Part shown: positions 44,156 to 53,688 of the stretch, piece by piece
How the letters are laid out: each line of letters starts with the position of its first letter
How positions within the stretch are numbered: the stretch's first letter is position 1
Source of the DNA: Methylobacterium frigidaeris
Lineage (GTDB): Bacteria > Pseudomonadota > Alphaproteobacteria > Rhizobiales > Beijerinckiaceae
DNA: 64,000 bases
Reading direction: 5' to 3'
NCBI RefSeq assembly: GCF_022179185.1
Contig: NZ_BPQJ01000003.1
Coordinates: 276,459 to 340,458 of the forward strand
The notes under the pieces: model-generated
The model's database searches: none
What the model was told of the DNA's origin: nothing
What the model saw: the letters and a program-made list of their open reading frames with translations, nothing else
Position numbers and translations under genes: made by a program

Positions 44156-45400
44156 TCAGGCCGGCACCAGGCCGGGCCGATCCTTGCTCATGCGGGCGAG
44201 CAGGGCGGGATCGATGTTGAGGTGCTGGGCGACCAGCTCCGGCGGCGTGTGGGTCAGCCAGTCGGACAGGCTGATCTCCTGGTACTGCGCCGTCTTGAAC
44301 ACCGCGAGGAAGATCAGGTCGGTCGTGCCGGTGTTCTTGACGTAGTGGCCGTTGCTCTTCTTGACGTAGCCGAGGTCACCGGCGCGGAAGTCGGCGGTCT
44401 GTGCGCGCGGGCCGGCGCCGAAGACGGTCATGCGGCCCTCGCCCTGGACGTAGTACTGCCACTCGTCGGCGTTGGGGTGCCAGTGCATCTCGCGCATCGC
44501 CCCCGGCTTGATGACCTCGATCGCCGCCGCGATGGTCTTCGACGCCTTGAAGGTCCGGCTGTCGGCCATCTGCAGGCGGCCGGAGCGGTTCTCCCGAACC
44601 GGCACCGTGCGGTCGAGCGAGAAGGTGACGGGCTCGGGCGGCGTGCCGGCCGAGGCGACCTGCACCTGGTCGGCGGCGAGCGGGCCGGGCGCGCGGCCCT
44701 GGAAGATCCACAGGTCGTCGAGCGGGATCGACCGGAAGGCCTCGGCCGGCAGCCCGAAATTGAGCGCGAGGTCCTCCGGCGGCGTGTGGGCGAGCCAGTC
44801 GGTGACGAGCAGCGTGCCGAACTCGGACTGGTTGCCGTCGTCGAAGACGATCAGGAACTCGCAGCCCTCCGGCCCGAGGCCCTGGAGCGAGTGGGGCATC
44901 CCGGCCGGGAAGTACCAGAGGTCGCCCTTGGCCACGTCCTGGACCGAGGCGTGGCCCTCCGCGTCGAGGTAGGTGATGCGGCAGCGCCCGGCGGTCATGT
45001 AGGCCCACTCGGCCGCGAGGTGCCAGTGCATCTCCCGGATGCCACCGGCGGAGAGCCGCATGTTGACGCCCGACACCGCGGTCGAGATCGGGAAGTCGGC
45101 CTGCGTGACCTGCCGCGCCCAGCCGCCGGACTGGATCCGCCGGTGCGCCGTGTTGAACGACGACCAGAAGGTCTGCATGTCCCCGACATCGGTGGCGGGT
45201 GGGTTCTGGGCGGCGGGGAATTGCGCCGCCAGGGGCGGGCTCTGCGGTCCCGGATCGGCGAGTGCGCCGGGGCTCGCGTTGAGGGCGCCCTGGGGCGGAC
45301 GGTCGGGATTGCCGAACTCCGCCGCGCGGGCGGAGGTCGCGGCCGCGAGGCTGCCGGTGGCGGCCAGCGCGAGCATGCCGCGGCGGGACAGGGCATCCAT
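44156..45400 (-). CDS. Tat-exported bicupin oxalate decarboxylase-family protein
   Basis: 414 residues. Twin-arginine signal at 5-10 (SRRGML) with a hydrophobic stretch and ARA-AE cleavage. Two cupins: site 1 H125, H127, E131, H170 and site 2 H306, H308, E313, H352, both intact Mn sites of OxdC. The active-site lid that reads SENST in B. subtilis OxdC reads SEFGT here (192-196), keeping the proton-donor Glu but changing two neighbours. The enzyme would convert oxalate to formate and CO2 in the periplasm. It is flanked by an acetoacetate decarboxylase-family gene and a formate dehydrogenase-like gene. Confidence 0.85.
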   Translation of the reverse strand: MDALSRRGMLALAATGSLAAATSARAAEFGNPDRPPQGALNASPGALADPGPQSPPLAAQFPAAQNPPATDVGDMQTFWSSFNTAHRRIQSGGWARQVTQADFPISTAVSGVNMRLSAGGIREMHWHLAAEWAYMTAGRCRITYLDAEGHASVQDVAKGDLWYFPAGMPHSLQGLGPEGCEFLIVFDDGNQSEFGTLLVTDWLAHTPPEDLALNFGLPAEAFRSIPLDDLWIFQGRAPGPLAADQVQVASAGTPPEPVTFSLDRTVPVRENRSGRLQMADSRTFKASKTIAAAIEVIKPGAMREMHWHPNADEWQYYVQGEGRMTVFGAGPRAQTADFRAGDLGYVKKSNGHYVKNTGTTDLIFLAVFKTAQYQEISLSDWLTHTPPELVAQHLNIDPALLARMSKDRPGLVPA

Positions 45401-45485
45401 GGGTCGGGTCTCCTGGAGGGGCGATCCTGCGAGGCGGCAGCGATCGGTGCGGGGGAGGATGGCGGGACGGCCGGCCCGGCAGGGC

Positions 45486-46292
45486 TCAGCGCCGGCGCGC
45501 GTCGTCGTTCAGGATCCGCAGGTCGGTCACCGAATAGGCCATCCCGAACCGGTACCCGCGGCCGACGCGCCGGGGCGCGAGGCGGTGCATGTCCTCGCCC
45601 TGGACCTCGGGGATCCGCAGTTCCGCCGAGCCGGCCCAGACATCGACGATCCTGAGGTCGTCGGTGAGCGAGAGCGTGAGCTCGTCGACGGCGGGAAGGC
45701 CCTGCCGGTCGGCCGCGAGTTGCGGGAAGTAGCGCCGCATCGTCGTTGGGCGGTTGAAGACCGTCCTCGGGTCGGCGACCGTCTCCTTGAGCTGGAGGCG
45801 CGCCGTGGCGAGACGCTCGCCATGCGCGGCGAGGCTCGCCCCGAAGCGGCTCCCCACCGAGAGCGGTGCCGCCGCCGGGCTCGGCGCGGAGAAGCTGCGG
45901 GTCTGGAAGACGCTGCCGAGCTTCTTCGGGTAGCCTTGCGCCCAGCCGCGCGCCATGGCGGCGTCGTTGTCGACGAAGATGTAGGGACAGTAGTTCACCG
46001 GCTGGCCGCCATGCACGGCTTCGACCAGGACGAAGGCCTCGCGATACTGGTATCGTGCCGGATCCGTCAGCTCGTCGTTCGAGCCAGTGAACTGCCAGTC
46101 GAGGAACCAGAAGAACGCTCGCCCCTGCGATCCCTCGTCGGGGGCGAGGCCGGGCGGCAGCAAAGCCGCGACCGCGTCGGGGTCCGTCCAGTACTCGATC
46201 GCGATGCAATCGCTGGAGTAATGCCACGGCGGCGAGCCAGCCAGAGCGGATTCCCCCTGAGGGGTGAGGGGCACGCTGAATCCCTTGAGCAT
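45486..46292 (-). CDS. Acetoacetate decarboxylase-family protein
   Basis: 268 residues. The family core is complete: FFWFLDWQFTG, YREAFVLVEAV, YCPYIFVDNDAAMARGWAQG and YPKKLG, in which the paired lysines (K123/K124) match the Schiff-base and pKa-tuning lysines of acetoacetate decarboxylase. Some homologs are aldolase-dehydratases instead of decarboxylases, so the reaction is not certain. It heads the three-gene minus-strand set; 85 bp to the oxalate decarboxylase gene. Confidence 0.85.
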   Translation of the reverse strand: MLKGFSVPLTPQGESALAGSPPWHYSSDCIAIEYWTDPDAVAALLPPGLAPDEGSQGRAFFWFLDWQFTGSNDELTDPARYQYREAFVLVEAVHGGQPVNYCPYIFVDNDAAMARGWAQGYPKKLGSVFQTRSFSAPSPAAAPLSVGSRFGASLAAHGERLATARLQLKETVADPRTVFNRPTTMRRYFPQLAADRQGLPAVDELTLSLTDDLRIVDVWAGSAELRIPEVQGEDMHRLAPRRVGRGYRFGMAYSVTDLRILNDDARRR

Positions 46293-46846
46293 CGACTTTC
46301 ATCCCTGAGAGAGTGTCGGATGGTCTCGGAGTTTCATGTCGCTTGCGCGCCGACCCTGGCTGCCGTCAGATCCTGTTGCAGTCAGGCCCTCGACGCCGGA
46401 GATGCAGAAGCATGCTCCGGACGGCCTCAATCTCTCGCGAGAACATCGTGACATTTGCGATGCCGATGAAAATATTGCTCCGGATCGAGGCGGTCCATCA
46501 AACCGCTGGACATCGCGAGCATGCTTTCGCCTGGTGAACCGAAACCTTCGTATAGAAGCAGGCCTCCCGCCGTTCTCGCCACGCGGCCGCCCGGGATTGG
46601 GCGCGGGACACGACAGCGCATGCCGGTGGCGGGAAGCGACGTCGCCCGGATCACTGGCGCGATGTCGCGAGTCCGCAACGGCCAGCGCCGCGCCGGTCCG
46701 ATCGAGCATGCCCGCGGCCCGGCCGCGGGTCGCGGGTTCGCTGCCGCGATGCGCTTCCGAGGCGTTTGGACCGTCCAGCCACCGCTCATCCGGAGGACCA
46801 GCTCCGTGATCGGGTCAGCCCCGCCGGTTTCCGCGCCGGGTCCGGT
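46293..46846. other. Non-coding stretch downstream of the efflux pseudogene
   Basis: 554 bp. It holds the promoter region of the acetoacetate decarboxylase-like gene at its left end. All frames here read as low-complexity Arg/Pro/Ala text without recognisable protein. Nothing else seen. Confidence 0.4.
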
Positions 46847-47879
46847 CAGGATCTGGACACGCGATCCTTCGCACCGGCGCCGCGGTGCGGCGGCTCGACC
46901 CGCACGGTGGCCGTCATTCCCGCCGCGACGTCGAGGCCCGCCGGCCAGGCGTCGACGTCGATGCGCACCGGAATTCGCTGGGCGAGGCGGACCCAGGTGA
47001 AGACGGGGTTCACCGCCGGCAGGCCCGGCCACGCCCGGAGCGGCGTTCGGATCGGTGATGCCGCGCCCGAGGCTGCCCACCCGCCCCTTGAGCGGCGTGC
47101 CGGGATAGCCGAGCAGCGTCACCGTGGCGGGATCACCCACCCGCACGCGCTCGAGCTGCGTCTCCTCGAAATACGCCGTGACCCGGAAGCTGTCGGCGTC
47201 GATCAGCCTCATCGCGGCCTGTCCGACGGTGGCGCAGGTGCCGGACTGCAGCAGCAGGTTCGTGACGGTGCCGTTGACCGGCGAACGGACCTCGACGCGC
47301 TCCAGATTGAGCCGCGCCTTGGCCAAGTCGGCGACGGTGCCGTCGTAGGTCGCCTTCAGGGCATCGGCGTTGCTCTGATACCCTCGCGCCTTCGCATCGC
47401 CGTGTCGATGCGACGGCGACCGGCGCATCAGCGCCTGCGCCCGTTCGGGCTTGCCTGGCACCGTCGAACACGTCCGTTCGAAGGCGCGGCGGTATGATAG
47501 GTCTCCTTCTCCTCGATGGTGAGGGCGAGGTCGCTCAGCTGGTTTCGCCGCACCGCCTCGGCGACGCTGTTGCGCCACTGCGCCCGAGCGCGCTCCACGG
47601 CCGCCTCGGCCTGCTGCACGGCGATGACGTCGTCGCGCTCGTCGATCCGGAACAGCATAGCGCCCTTGCGCTTCGCCTCGCCCCGCGTCCGCAGGGCGGT
47701 CGCCATCACGGTCCAGGCGGCCCAGCGGGGGGTGTCGAGCTGGAACCACATCGCGAGCCAGAGCGCCGCGAGTGCCGCGAGCGCAGCCCGAAGGCGAGCG
47801 GCCGCGGATCGTGCAGCCGCAGGGCTGCCGGCCAACCTGGGAGACCCGGTGCGGCTGCGGGGAGGTCCGGTGCGGGCAT
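46847..47879 (-). pseudogene. FUSC::HlyD efflux pseudogene made by deletion, with frameshifts
   Basis: ATG 47879 opens a FUSC (AaeB-like) N-terminus (RLHDPRPLAFGL), which continues one frame over as LRAALAALAALWLAMWFQLD and TPRWAAWTVMATALRTRGEA. The text then jumps in frame to the middle of a HlyD/AaeA membrane-fusion protein (KGAMLFRIDERDDVIAVQQA, RNQLSDLALTIEEKETYHTA). After another frame change it continues KARLNLERVEVRSPVNGTVT, FEETQLERVRVGDPATVTLL, and in a third frame LPAVNPVFTWVRLAQRIPVR and AGMTATVRVEPP, ending at TGA 46847. A deletion has fused the pump subunit to the adaptor, and at least three later frameshifts killed the product. Confidence 0.75.
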
Positions 47880-47889
47880 GGCGGCGGCC

Positions 47890-48882
47890 TCACTCGTACT
47901 CGGCCTCGCCCGCGACCTTGCCGCGGAAGATGAAGTAGACCGCGGCGGTGTAGGCGAGGGTGAGAGGAAAGACGAAGAGGCCGGCGCCCCAGAACAGGAA
48001 GCGAAGCGAGCTCTCCGGCGCCGCCGCCTCCGCAATGGTGATCGAGAACGGCACCATGTAAGGGAGGAAGGAGGCCGCGAGCGTCCCGAACGCCGCCAGG
48101 AACACGACGGCCGCCATCGGGAACGGCAGGCGATCGTTCCGGACGGCGATCCCCCGGACCAGCCCGGCCAGTGCGCCGACCCCGAGGACCGGGAGCGCGA
48201 CGAGGTACGGCCGCTCGAACCAGCGCCGCATCACCGGCAGGTCGATGAGCACAGCGTAGACGAAGGCGGCGGCGAGGAAGGCCAGCAGGCCGGCGAGCAG
48301 CCAGGGCAGCACGCGATAGGCGAAGTCCCGCACCTCGCCCTCGCTCTTGCCGATGAGCCAGCAGGCGCCGATCAGCGCGTAGCCGAGGCAGAGCCCGATG
48401 CCGCAGAGGAGCGCGAACGGGCTGAGCCAGCCCAGAGGCCCGCCGACGTAGCGGCCGTCCACGATCGGGAGCCCCTGCACGAGCGCCCCGACCATCGTGC
48501 CCTGCACGAGCGTCGCCACCACGGAGCCGGCGACGAAGCCGGCATCCCAGAGCGGACGGAAGCGGACCGTCTTGTAGCGGAACTCGAAAGCTACGCCGCG
48601 CAGGATCAGGCCGGCGAGCATCGCGATCACCGGCAGGTAGAAGGCGGAGAGGAGCGTCGCGTAGACGAGCGGGAAGGCCCCGAACAGCGTCGCCCCGGCG
48701 ACGACGAGCCAGGTCTCGTTGCCGTCCCAGACCGGCGAGATCGCAGCCAGCATGCGCCGGCGGGCGGGCTCGCCGGGAGCGAGCGGGAACAGCAGGCCGA
48801 CGCCGAGGTCGAAGCCGTCGAGCAGGACGTAGAGCAGGAGCGCGAGGGCGAGCGCGGCCGCCCAGAGGTCGACGAGGGTCAT
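47890..48882 (-). CDS. cydB: Cytochrome bd-type quinol oxidase subunit II
   Basis: 330 residues, nine or so membrane helices. Typical CydB text: LYVLLDGFDLGVGLLFPLAP, ISPVWDGNETWLVVAGATLF, FRYKTVRFRPLWDAGFVAGS. Its ATG overlaps the cydA stop (48879-48882). The remnant FUSC gene starts only 11 bp after its stop. No small CydX-like ORF was identified. Confidence 0.9.
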   Translation of the reverse strand: MTLVDLWAAALALALLLYVLLDGFDLGVGLLFPLAPGEPARRRMLAAISPVWDGNETWLVVAGATLFGAFPLVYATLLSAFYLPVIAMLAGLILRGVAFEFRYKTVRFRPLWDAGFVAGSVVATLVQGTMVGALVQGLPIVDGRYVGGPLGWLSPFALLCGIGLCLGYALIGACWLIGKSEGEVRDFAYRVLPWLLAGLLAFLAAAFVYAVLIDLPVMRRWFERPYLVALPVLGVGALAGLVRGIAVRNDRLPFPMAAVVFLAAFGTLAASFLPYMVPFSITIAEAAAPESSLRFLFWGAGLFVFPLTLAYTAAVYFIFRGKVAGEAEYE

Positions 48883-50279
48883 CGGGCGGTCTCCGTGGTC
48901 GTGCCCGCACCGGGGATCGAGAGGGGACGCTTCGGGTTGGTCGCCTGGCGACCGAGATCCGGCGTCGGGATCGGCCCGGCCTTGAGCAGCCGGTAGATGT
49001 AGAGGACGCCGAAGCTGAAGATGAGGAAGTAGACACTGCCGAAGATCGCCAGGCTGGTCGCGACCTGGGGCGTGGTCAGGAACGGCGTCACCGCGTCGGC
49101 GGTCCGGATCTCGCCGTAGACGGTCCAGGGCTGGCGGCCGACTTCCGCGGTGAACCAGCCGGTGATCGTCGCGACGAAGCCGAGCGGGAACGACAGGAAC
49201 GTCGCCCAGAGCAGGATCCGCGCGCCGACGATCCGGTCGCTCAGGCTGAGCCACGAGCCGAGCCAGGCGATCGCCAGCATGACGAGGCCGCAGCCGACCA
49301 TGACCCGGAAGGCCAGGAACGGGATCAGCACGGGAGGCCGGTCCTCCGGCCTGAAGCTCTTGAGTCCGACTTCCTTCGACGACAGGCTCATCGAGCCGAT
49401 GAGGCTGCCGAGATACGGGACCGCGATCTGGAAGCGGTTGGACTCGGTCCGCTCGTCCGGCCAGGCGATGAGCACTTCCGAGGCGGGCTGCTCGTCGTGC
49501 CAGCGGCCCTCGATGGCGGCGAACTTCGCCGGCTGCAGGTCGTGGACGTAATCGCCGACGAGGTGGCCGAAGCCGATCTGGACTGGAACCAGGATCGCGG
49601 CGAGCCGCAGCGCCATGGTGAGCATGGCCCTCCCCTCCTGCACCGCGTGGCGCCGCAGCATGTACCAGGCACCCGTGGCAGCGATGCAGAAGGCCGAGGT
49701 GACGAAGGCCGCCAGCACCATGTGCGGGAAGCGGACCCACACGACGCGGTTGACGATGATGGCCGACCAGTCGGTCGGCACGAACACGCCGTCCGGCGTC
49801 TGCGCGAACCCGTTCGGGACCTGCATCCACGAATTGTTCACCATGATCCAGAACGACGACAGGCAGGTGCCCAAGCACACCATCAGGCAGGCAAGGAAAT
49901 ACACGGAGCGCGGCACCCGCTCGCGCCCGAACATCAGGACACCGAAGAACGCGGCCTCGAGGGCGAAGGCGGTGAAGCTCTCATAGCCGAGCAGCGGGCC
50001 CTGGATCGGCCCTGTGCGCCGCGACAGCTCGCTCCAGTTCGTGCCGAACTGGAACGCCATCACGATCCCCGACACGACGCCGAGGCCGAAGGCGACCGCG
50101 AAGATCTTGAGCCAGAAATCCGAGAGCCGCCGGTAGATCGGTCGGCCGGTCACGATCCCGCAGGCTTCGAGGAAGGTCAGCCAGGCGGCGAGCCCGATGG
50201 TGAAGGCCGGGAAGATGATGTGGAAGGTGATGGTGAAGGCGAACTGGATCCTCGACAGGATCAAGGGCGTCAGGTCCAT
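48879..50279 (-). CDS. cydA: Cytochrome bd-type quinol oxidase subunit I (CioA-like)
   Basis: 466 residues. LSRIQFAFTITFHIIFPAFT carries the heme b595 His, GTNWSELS and ALEAAFFGVLMFGRERV the conserved GRQPW-side helices, and EVGRQPWTVYGEIRT the signature Q-loop-end motif. The Q loop is short, as in the cyanide-insensitive CioA branch. ATG 50279 is preferred to 50288 because GGGG lies 8 nt before it. PoxB, a quinone-reducing enzyme, is the next gene upstream (66 bp), giving a short respiratory chain in one cluster. Confidence 0.9.
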   Translation of the reverse strand: MDLTPLILSRIQFAFTITFHIIFPAFTIGLAAWLTFLEACGIVTGRPIYRRLSDFWLKIFAVAFGLGVVSGIVMAFQFGTNWSELSRRTGPIQGPLLGYESFTAFALEAAFFGVLMFGRERVPRSVYFLACLMVCLGTCLSSFWIMVNNSWMQVPNGFAQTPDGVFVPTDWSAIIVNRVVWVRFPHMVLAAFVTSAFCIAATGAWYMLRRHAVQEGRAMLTMALRLAAILVPVQIGFGHLVGDYVHDLQPAKFAAIEGRWHDEQPASEVLIAWPDERTESNRFQIAVPYLGSLIGSMSLSSKEVGLKSFRPEDRPPVLIPFLAFRVMVGCGLVMLAIAWLGSWLSLSDRIVGARILLWATFLSFPLGFVATITGWFTAEVGRQPWTVYGEIRTADAVTPFLTTPQVATSLAIFGSVYFLIFSFGVLYIYRLLKAGPIPTPDLGRQATNPKRPLSIPGAGTTTETAR

Positions 50280-50344
50280 GGCGGGCATCCCCGTGCGGCG
50301 AGAGGGGCGCCCCGCGGCGCGGGACGCGGGGGAGCGCGGCGTGC

Positions 50345-52081
50345 TCAGCGCGGCAGGAGGTTCTCGCGGGCGAGGTCGATCACCTCGTCGCCGCGCCCGT
50401 TGAGGACGGCGCGCATCAGCCAGAGGCTGAAGCCCTTGATCTCCTTGGCGTCGATGGTCGGCGGCATCGACAGCTCGTGCTTGGCCGTGACCACGTCGAG
50501 GAGAACCGGCCCGTCATGAGCGAGCATCTCGGCGACCGCGCCCGGCAGGTCGCCCGGATCCTCGACCCGGATCGCGTGGATGCCCATCGCGCGCGCCATC
50601 GCGGCGAAGTCGGGATTGACGAGGTCGGTCCCGGTCGTCAGGAAGCCGGACGCCTTCATCTCGAGCACGACGAAGCCGAGCGAGCCGTTGTTGTAGACGA
50701 CGACCTTGACCGGCAGCTTCATCTGCGTCAGCGTGACGAGATCCCCCATGAGCATCGTGAAGCCGCCGTCGCCCGAGAGCGAGATCACCTGACGGCCGGG
50801 ACAGGCGGCCTGCGCACCGATGGCGTGCGGCAGGGCATTCGCCATTGAGCCGTGGTTGAGCGAGCCCACGAGCCGGCGGCGGCCGTTCACCGTGATGTAG
50901 CGCGCCGCCCAGATCGTCGGCGTGCCCACGTCGAAGGTGAAGACCGCCTCGTCGCTGGCCGCGTCGCTGAGGACCTTGGTGAGGTATTGCGGGTGGATCG
51001 GCTTGCGCCCGGGCGTGCCCTTGGCCAGGTCGTCGAGCCCTTGCCTCGCCCGGCGGTACCGCGCGAGGGAATCGTCGAGATGCATCCGGTCCGCCTTGAC
51101 CGCGAGCTTGGGCAGGAGCGCCGCGATCGTCGCGCCGACGTCGCCGACGAGGCCGAGATCGAGCTTCACCCGCCGGCCGATGTTCCCGGGGCGGATATCC
51201 ACTTGAGCGATGCGGCACTGGCTCGGCAGGAACGGCTTGTAGGGGAAGTCGGTGCCGAGCATCAGCAGCACGTCGCAGGCGTGCATCGCCGCGTAGCCGG
51301 ACGAGAAGCCGATGAAGCCGGTCATCCCGACGTCGTAGGGGTTGTCGTACTCGACGTATTCCTTGCCGCCATAGGCATGGACGATCGGGCTCTTGAGGGT
51401 CTCGGCGAGTTGCAGCAGCGGCGCGTGGGCGCCAGCGCAGCCCCGCCCGCAGAACAGCGTCACGCGCTCCGCCCCGTTCAGCAGCTCCGCCAGGGCATCG
51501 AGATCGCGGTCCCGGGGCACCACGACCGGGGCCGGCGGCAGCAGCCCCGCGCGTGGGGACGGCGCGCGGGCCGGCGCGGGCTCGAGCGCGATGTTGCCCG
51601 GGATCACCACCACGGCGACGCCGCGCTCGCCCACGGCCGCCCGGATCGCGCTCTCCATGATGGAGGGAAGTTGCGCCGGGTCGGAGACCAGCTCGCAATA
51701 GACGCTGCACTCCTTGAACAGGTTCTGCGGATGGGTCTCCTGGAAGTAGCTGCTGCCGATCTCCGAAGTCGGGATGTGGGCCGCGATGGCGAGCACCGGG
51801 GTCCGGGTGCGCTGCGCGTCGAACAGCCCGTTGATCAGGTGCAGGTTGCCCGGACCGCAGGAGCCGGCGCAGGCAGCGAGGTTACCGGTGATCTGCGACT
51901 CTCCGGCCGCCGCGAAGGCGCCCACCTCCTCGTTGCGGACGTGGACCCACTCCATCGTCTCGCGCCGGCGGATGGAATCGGTGAGGCCGTTGAGGCTGTC
52001 GCCCACGACTCCGTAGATCCGCACGACCCCGGCCTCCTCGAGGATATCGATCATCAGGTCGGCGACCGTCAGTCTAGCCAT
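50345..52081 (-). CDS. poxB: Thiamine diphosphate-dependent pyruvate:quinone oxidoreductase (PoxB-like)
   Basis: 578 residues, PoxB length. The three ThDP-enzyme domains are visible: Pyr domain (GVVGDSLNGLTDSIRRR, HVRNEEVGAFAAAGESQITG), FAD-type middle domain (FCGRGCAGAHAPLLQLAETL), PP domain (LSGDGGFTMLMGDLVTLTQM and YNNGSLGFV). The C-terminal tail KGFSLWLMRAVLNGRGDEVI, then DLARENLL, matches the membrane-activating segment of PoxB. It would oxidise pyruvate to acetate and CO2, reducing ubiquinone, consistent with the adjacent cydAB. Confidence 0.87.
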   Translation of the reverse strand: MARLTVADLMIDILEEAGVVRIYGVVGDSLNGLTDSIRRRETMEWVHVRNEEVGAFAAAGESQITGNLAACAGSCGPGNLHLINGLFDAQRTRTPVLAIAAHIPTSEIGSSYFQETHPQNLFKECSVYCELVSDPAQLPSIMESAIRAAVGERGVAVVVIPGNIALEPAPARAPSPRAGLLPPAPVVVPRDRDLDALAELLNGAERVTLFCGRGCAGAHAPLLQLAETLKSPIVHAYGGKEYVEYDNPYDVGMTGFIGFSSGYAAMHACDVLLMLGTDFPYKPFLPSQCRIAQVDIRPGNIGRRVKLDLGLVGDVGATIAALLPKLAVKADRMHLDDSLARYRRARQGLDDLAKGTPGRKPIHPQYLTKVLSDAASDEAVFTFDVGTPTIWAARYITVNGRRRLVGSLNHGSMANALPHAIGAQAACPGRQVISLSGDGGFTMLMGDLVTLTQMKLPVKVVVYNNGSLGFVVLEMKASGFLTTGTDLVNPDFAAMARAMGIHAIRVEDPGDLPGAVAEMLAHDGPVLLDVVTAKHELSMPPTIDAKEIKGFSLWLMRAVLNGRGDEVIDLARENLLPR

Positions 52082-52222
52082 GATGTGTCTCCCAGGCGCG
52101 AGCTACTCCGGACTCCCGTTGCAGCTGGTGGCATGTCCGGAGAGTCGCTTGGACACGCCGGCCTGAGAGAAAGCTACGATCACTCCGTCCTCAAAACGAT
52201 CAGCCGGGAGGAAGACCGGCAC

Positions 52223-52567
52223 ATGAGAAAGTCCGAACTGTTTAAACCTTGGTATGACGGCGGCGATGCACCGTCGCTGCGTGCGGGCCAGCCTCGCTCG
52301 CGTGTCCACCTGAGCCCCCGACGGATCGTCGCCGACCTCGCCCCCGACACCGCCCGCATGCGCGGCTTGCGCGTCGCGGATGCCCCCTGTCGGACCGGCC
52401 TCGCGCCCGATCCGCTCTCGATCCGCCAGGGTCAGGGCCTGAGCCAGGCATGGCCTGGGAAAGGGAGATGGGCGGTCGACCTCGACGGACGAGGCCCGGC
52501 GATCCCGGGCCCCGTTCCCGCGCTCACGGGTAGCGCACCGGCGGCGGGTCCTCGGGCAGGGGGATGA
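52223..52567 (+). CDS. Doubtful small ORF with good ribosome site
   Basis: 114 codons beginning [29 protein letters not shown] about 7 nt upstream and the AT-richer first 50 bases look like a real gene start. The later text is Arg/Pro/Gly-rich, and the last 44 bp run antisense into the pirin gene. It may be a small gene, or an old gene start with a decayed 3-prime end. No family recognised. Confidence 0.3.
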   Translation: MRKSELFKPWYDGGDAPSLRAGQPRSRVHLSPRRIVADLAPDTARMRGLRVADAPCRTGLAPDPLSIRQGQGLSQAWPGKGRWAVDLDGRGPAIPGPVPALTGSAPAAGPRAGG

Positions 52568-53462
52568 ACTCGGCGTCGTTCGGGACCGTGTCGAACCGGC
52601 CCTGGCGCCAATCCTCCTTGGCCTGAGCGATCCGCTCGGGCCGCGAGGAGACGAAGTTCCACCAGAGATGCCGCGGACCGTCCATCGGCTCGCCGCCCAG
52701 CACCATGAAGCGGGAGGCCTCCGTCGCCCGTACGCTGATCCGGTCGCCGGGGCGGAAGACCAGGAGCTGGCCGGGGCCGAAGCCGTCGCCGGCGATCTCG
52801 ATCGCGCCCGACACCGTGTAGATCGCGCGCTCGTCGTAGTCGGGGTCGAGCGGCAGGACGGCGCCCGCTTCGAGCGCCACGTCGGCATAGACCATCGGGG
52901 TCGAGGTCCGCACCGGCGAGCGCGCGCCGTAGGCCTCGCCGGCGATCAGCCGGACGGTCTTGCCCTCGGCCGAGACGATCGGCAGCGACGCGGCGTCGTA
53001 ATGCTCGAAGGCCGGGGCGGTCTCCTCGTCCTGCGCCGACAGGGCGACCCAGCTCTGGAGGCCGAACAGCCGCGAGCCCGTCTGCCGCAGGGCGCTGCCG
53101 GTGCGCTCCGAATGGGTGATGCCGCGTCCGGCCGTCATCCAGTTCAGCTCGCCCGGGCGGATCGGCAGCTCGGTGCCGAGGCTGTCGCGGTGCATGATCT
53201 CGCCGTCGAACAGGTAGGTGACGGTCGAGAGGCCGATATGCGGATGGGGCCGCACATCCATCCCGGTACCGAGCAGGAATTCCGACGGGCCCATCTGGTC
53301 GAAGAAGATGAACGGACCGACCATCCGGCACTGGGTCGAGGGCAGCGCCCGCCGAACCGCGAAGGAGCCGAGATCGCGCGAGCGCGGCACGATCAGGGTC
53401 TGGATCGCGTCGCAGCTGAAGTGGTCGCCCGGGACCGGATCGTCGGCACTGTGCCAGCTCAT
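52524..53462 (-). CDS. Pirin-family bicupin protein
   Basis: 312 residues. The N-terminal pirin cupin has [12 protein letters not shown], metal ligands in [26 protein letters not shown] and [11 protein letters not shown] (His/His/His/Glu). The C-terminal domain has the pirin tail [17 protein letters not shown] and QAKEDWRQG. Bacterial pirins have been tied to quercetinase activity and to pyruvate dehydrogenase control; the nearby poxB makes a metabolic role conceivable but unproven. Confidence 0.85.
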   Translation of the reverse strand: MSWHSADDPVPGDHFSCDAIQTLIVPRSRDLGSFAVRRALPSTQCRMVGPFIFFDQMGPSEFLLGTGMDVRPHPHIGLSTVTYLFDGEIMHRDSLGTELPIRPGELNWMTAGRGITHSERTGSALRQTGSRLFGLQSWVALSAQDEETAPAFEHYDAASLPIVSAEGKTVRLIAGEAYGARSPVRTSTPMVYADVALEAGAVLPLDPDYDERAIYTVSGAIEIAGDGFGPGQLLVFRPGDRISVRATEASRFMVLGGEPMDGPRHLWWNFVSSRPERIAQAKEDWRQGRFDTVPNDAEFIPLPEDPPPVRYP

Positions 53463-53557
53463 CGCTCATGCTCCTTCTTGCTCTGCCCGACGGACCGTTT
53501 CGGGCCGGGCGCGTCCGAATAGCAAGAGCTTGAGGCCTAACATTCGGATTGAAAATG

Positions 53558-53581
53558 GAAACGATCGAAACACATCGTTTC
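53558..53581. promoter_or_regulatory. Perfect 8-bp inverted repeat upstream of pirin gene
   Basis: GAAACGAT (53558-53565) and ATCGTTTC (53574-53581) are a perfect dyad with an 8-bp spacer, 96 bp before the pirin start and 108 bp before the plus-strand small gene. A typical size for a dimeric repressor site; no regulator gene is adjacent. Confidence 0.5.
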
Positions 53582-53688
53582 ACCCTACGCGATGATCCAT
53601 GAGCCGCCGGACGGTCGGATTCGGCGCGCAAGCTTCGCGCAATCCAGTGGGCGCACCGTCCATGCCTGCTGGCAGGAGGTATTGAGCC

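Noticed and set aside
42149..45655. A 1168-codon plus-strand frame across the oxalate/YdeP genes
   Set aside because: It spans three well-recognised minus-strand genes and has no domain of its own.
46313..46809. Several short plus-strand frames between the acetoacetate decarboxylase-like gene and the efflux pseudogene
   Set aside because: Low-complexity Arg/Pro text with no ribosome sites; treated as non-coding.
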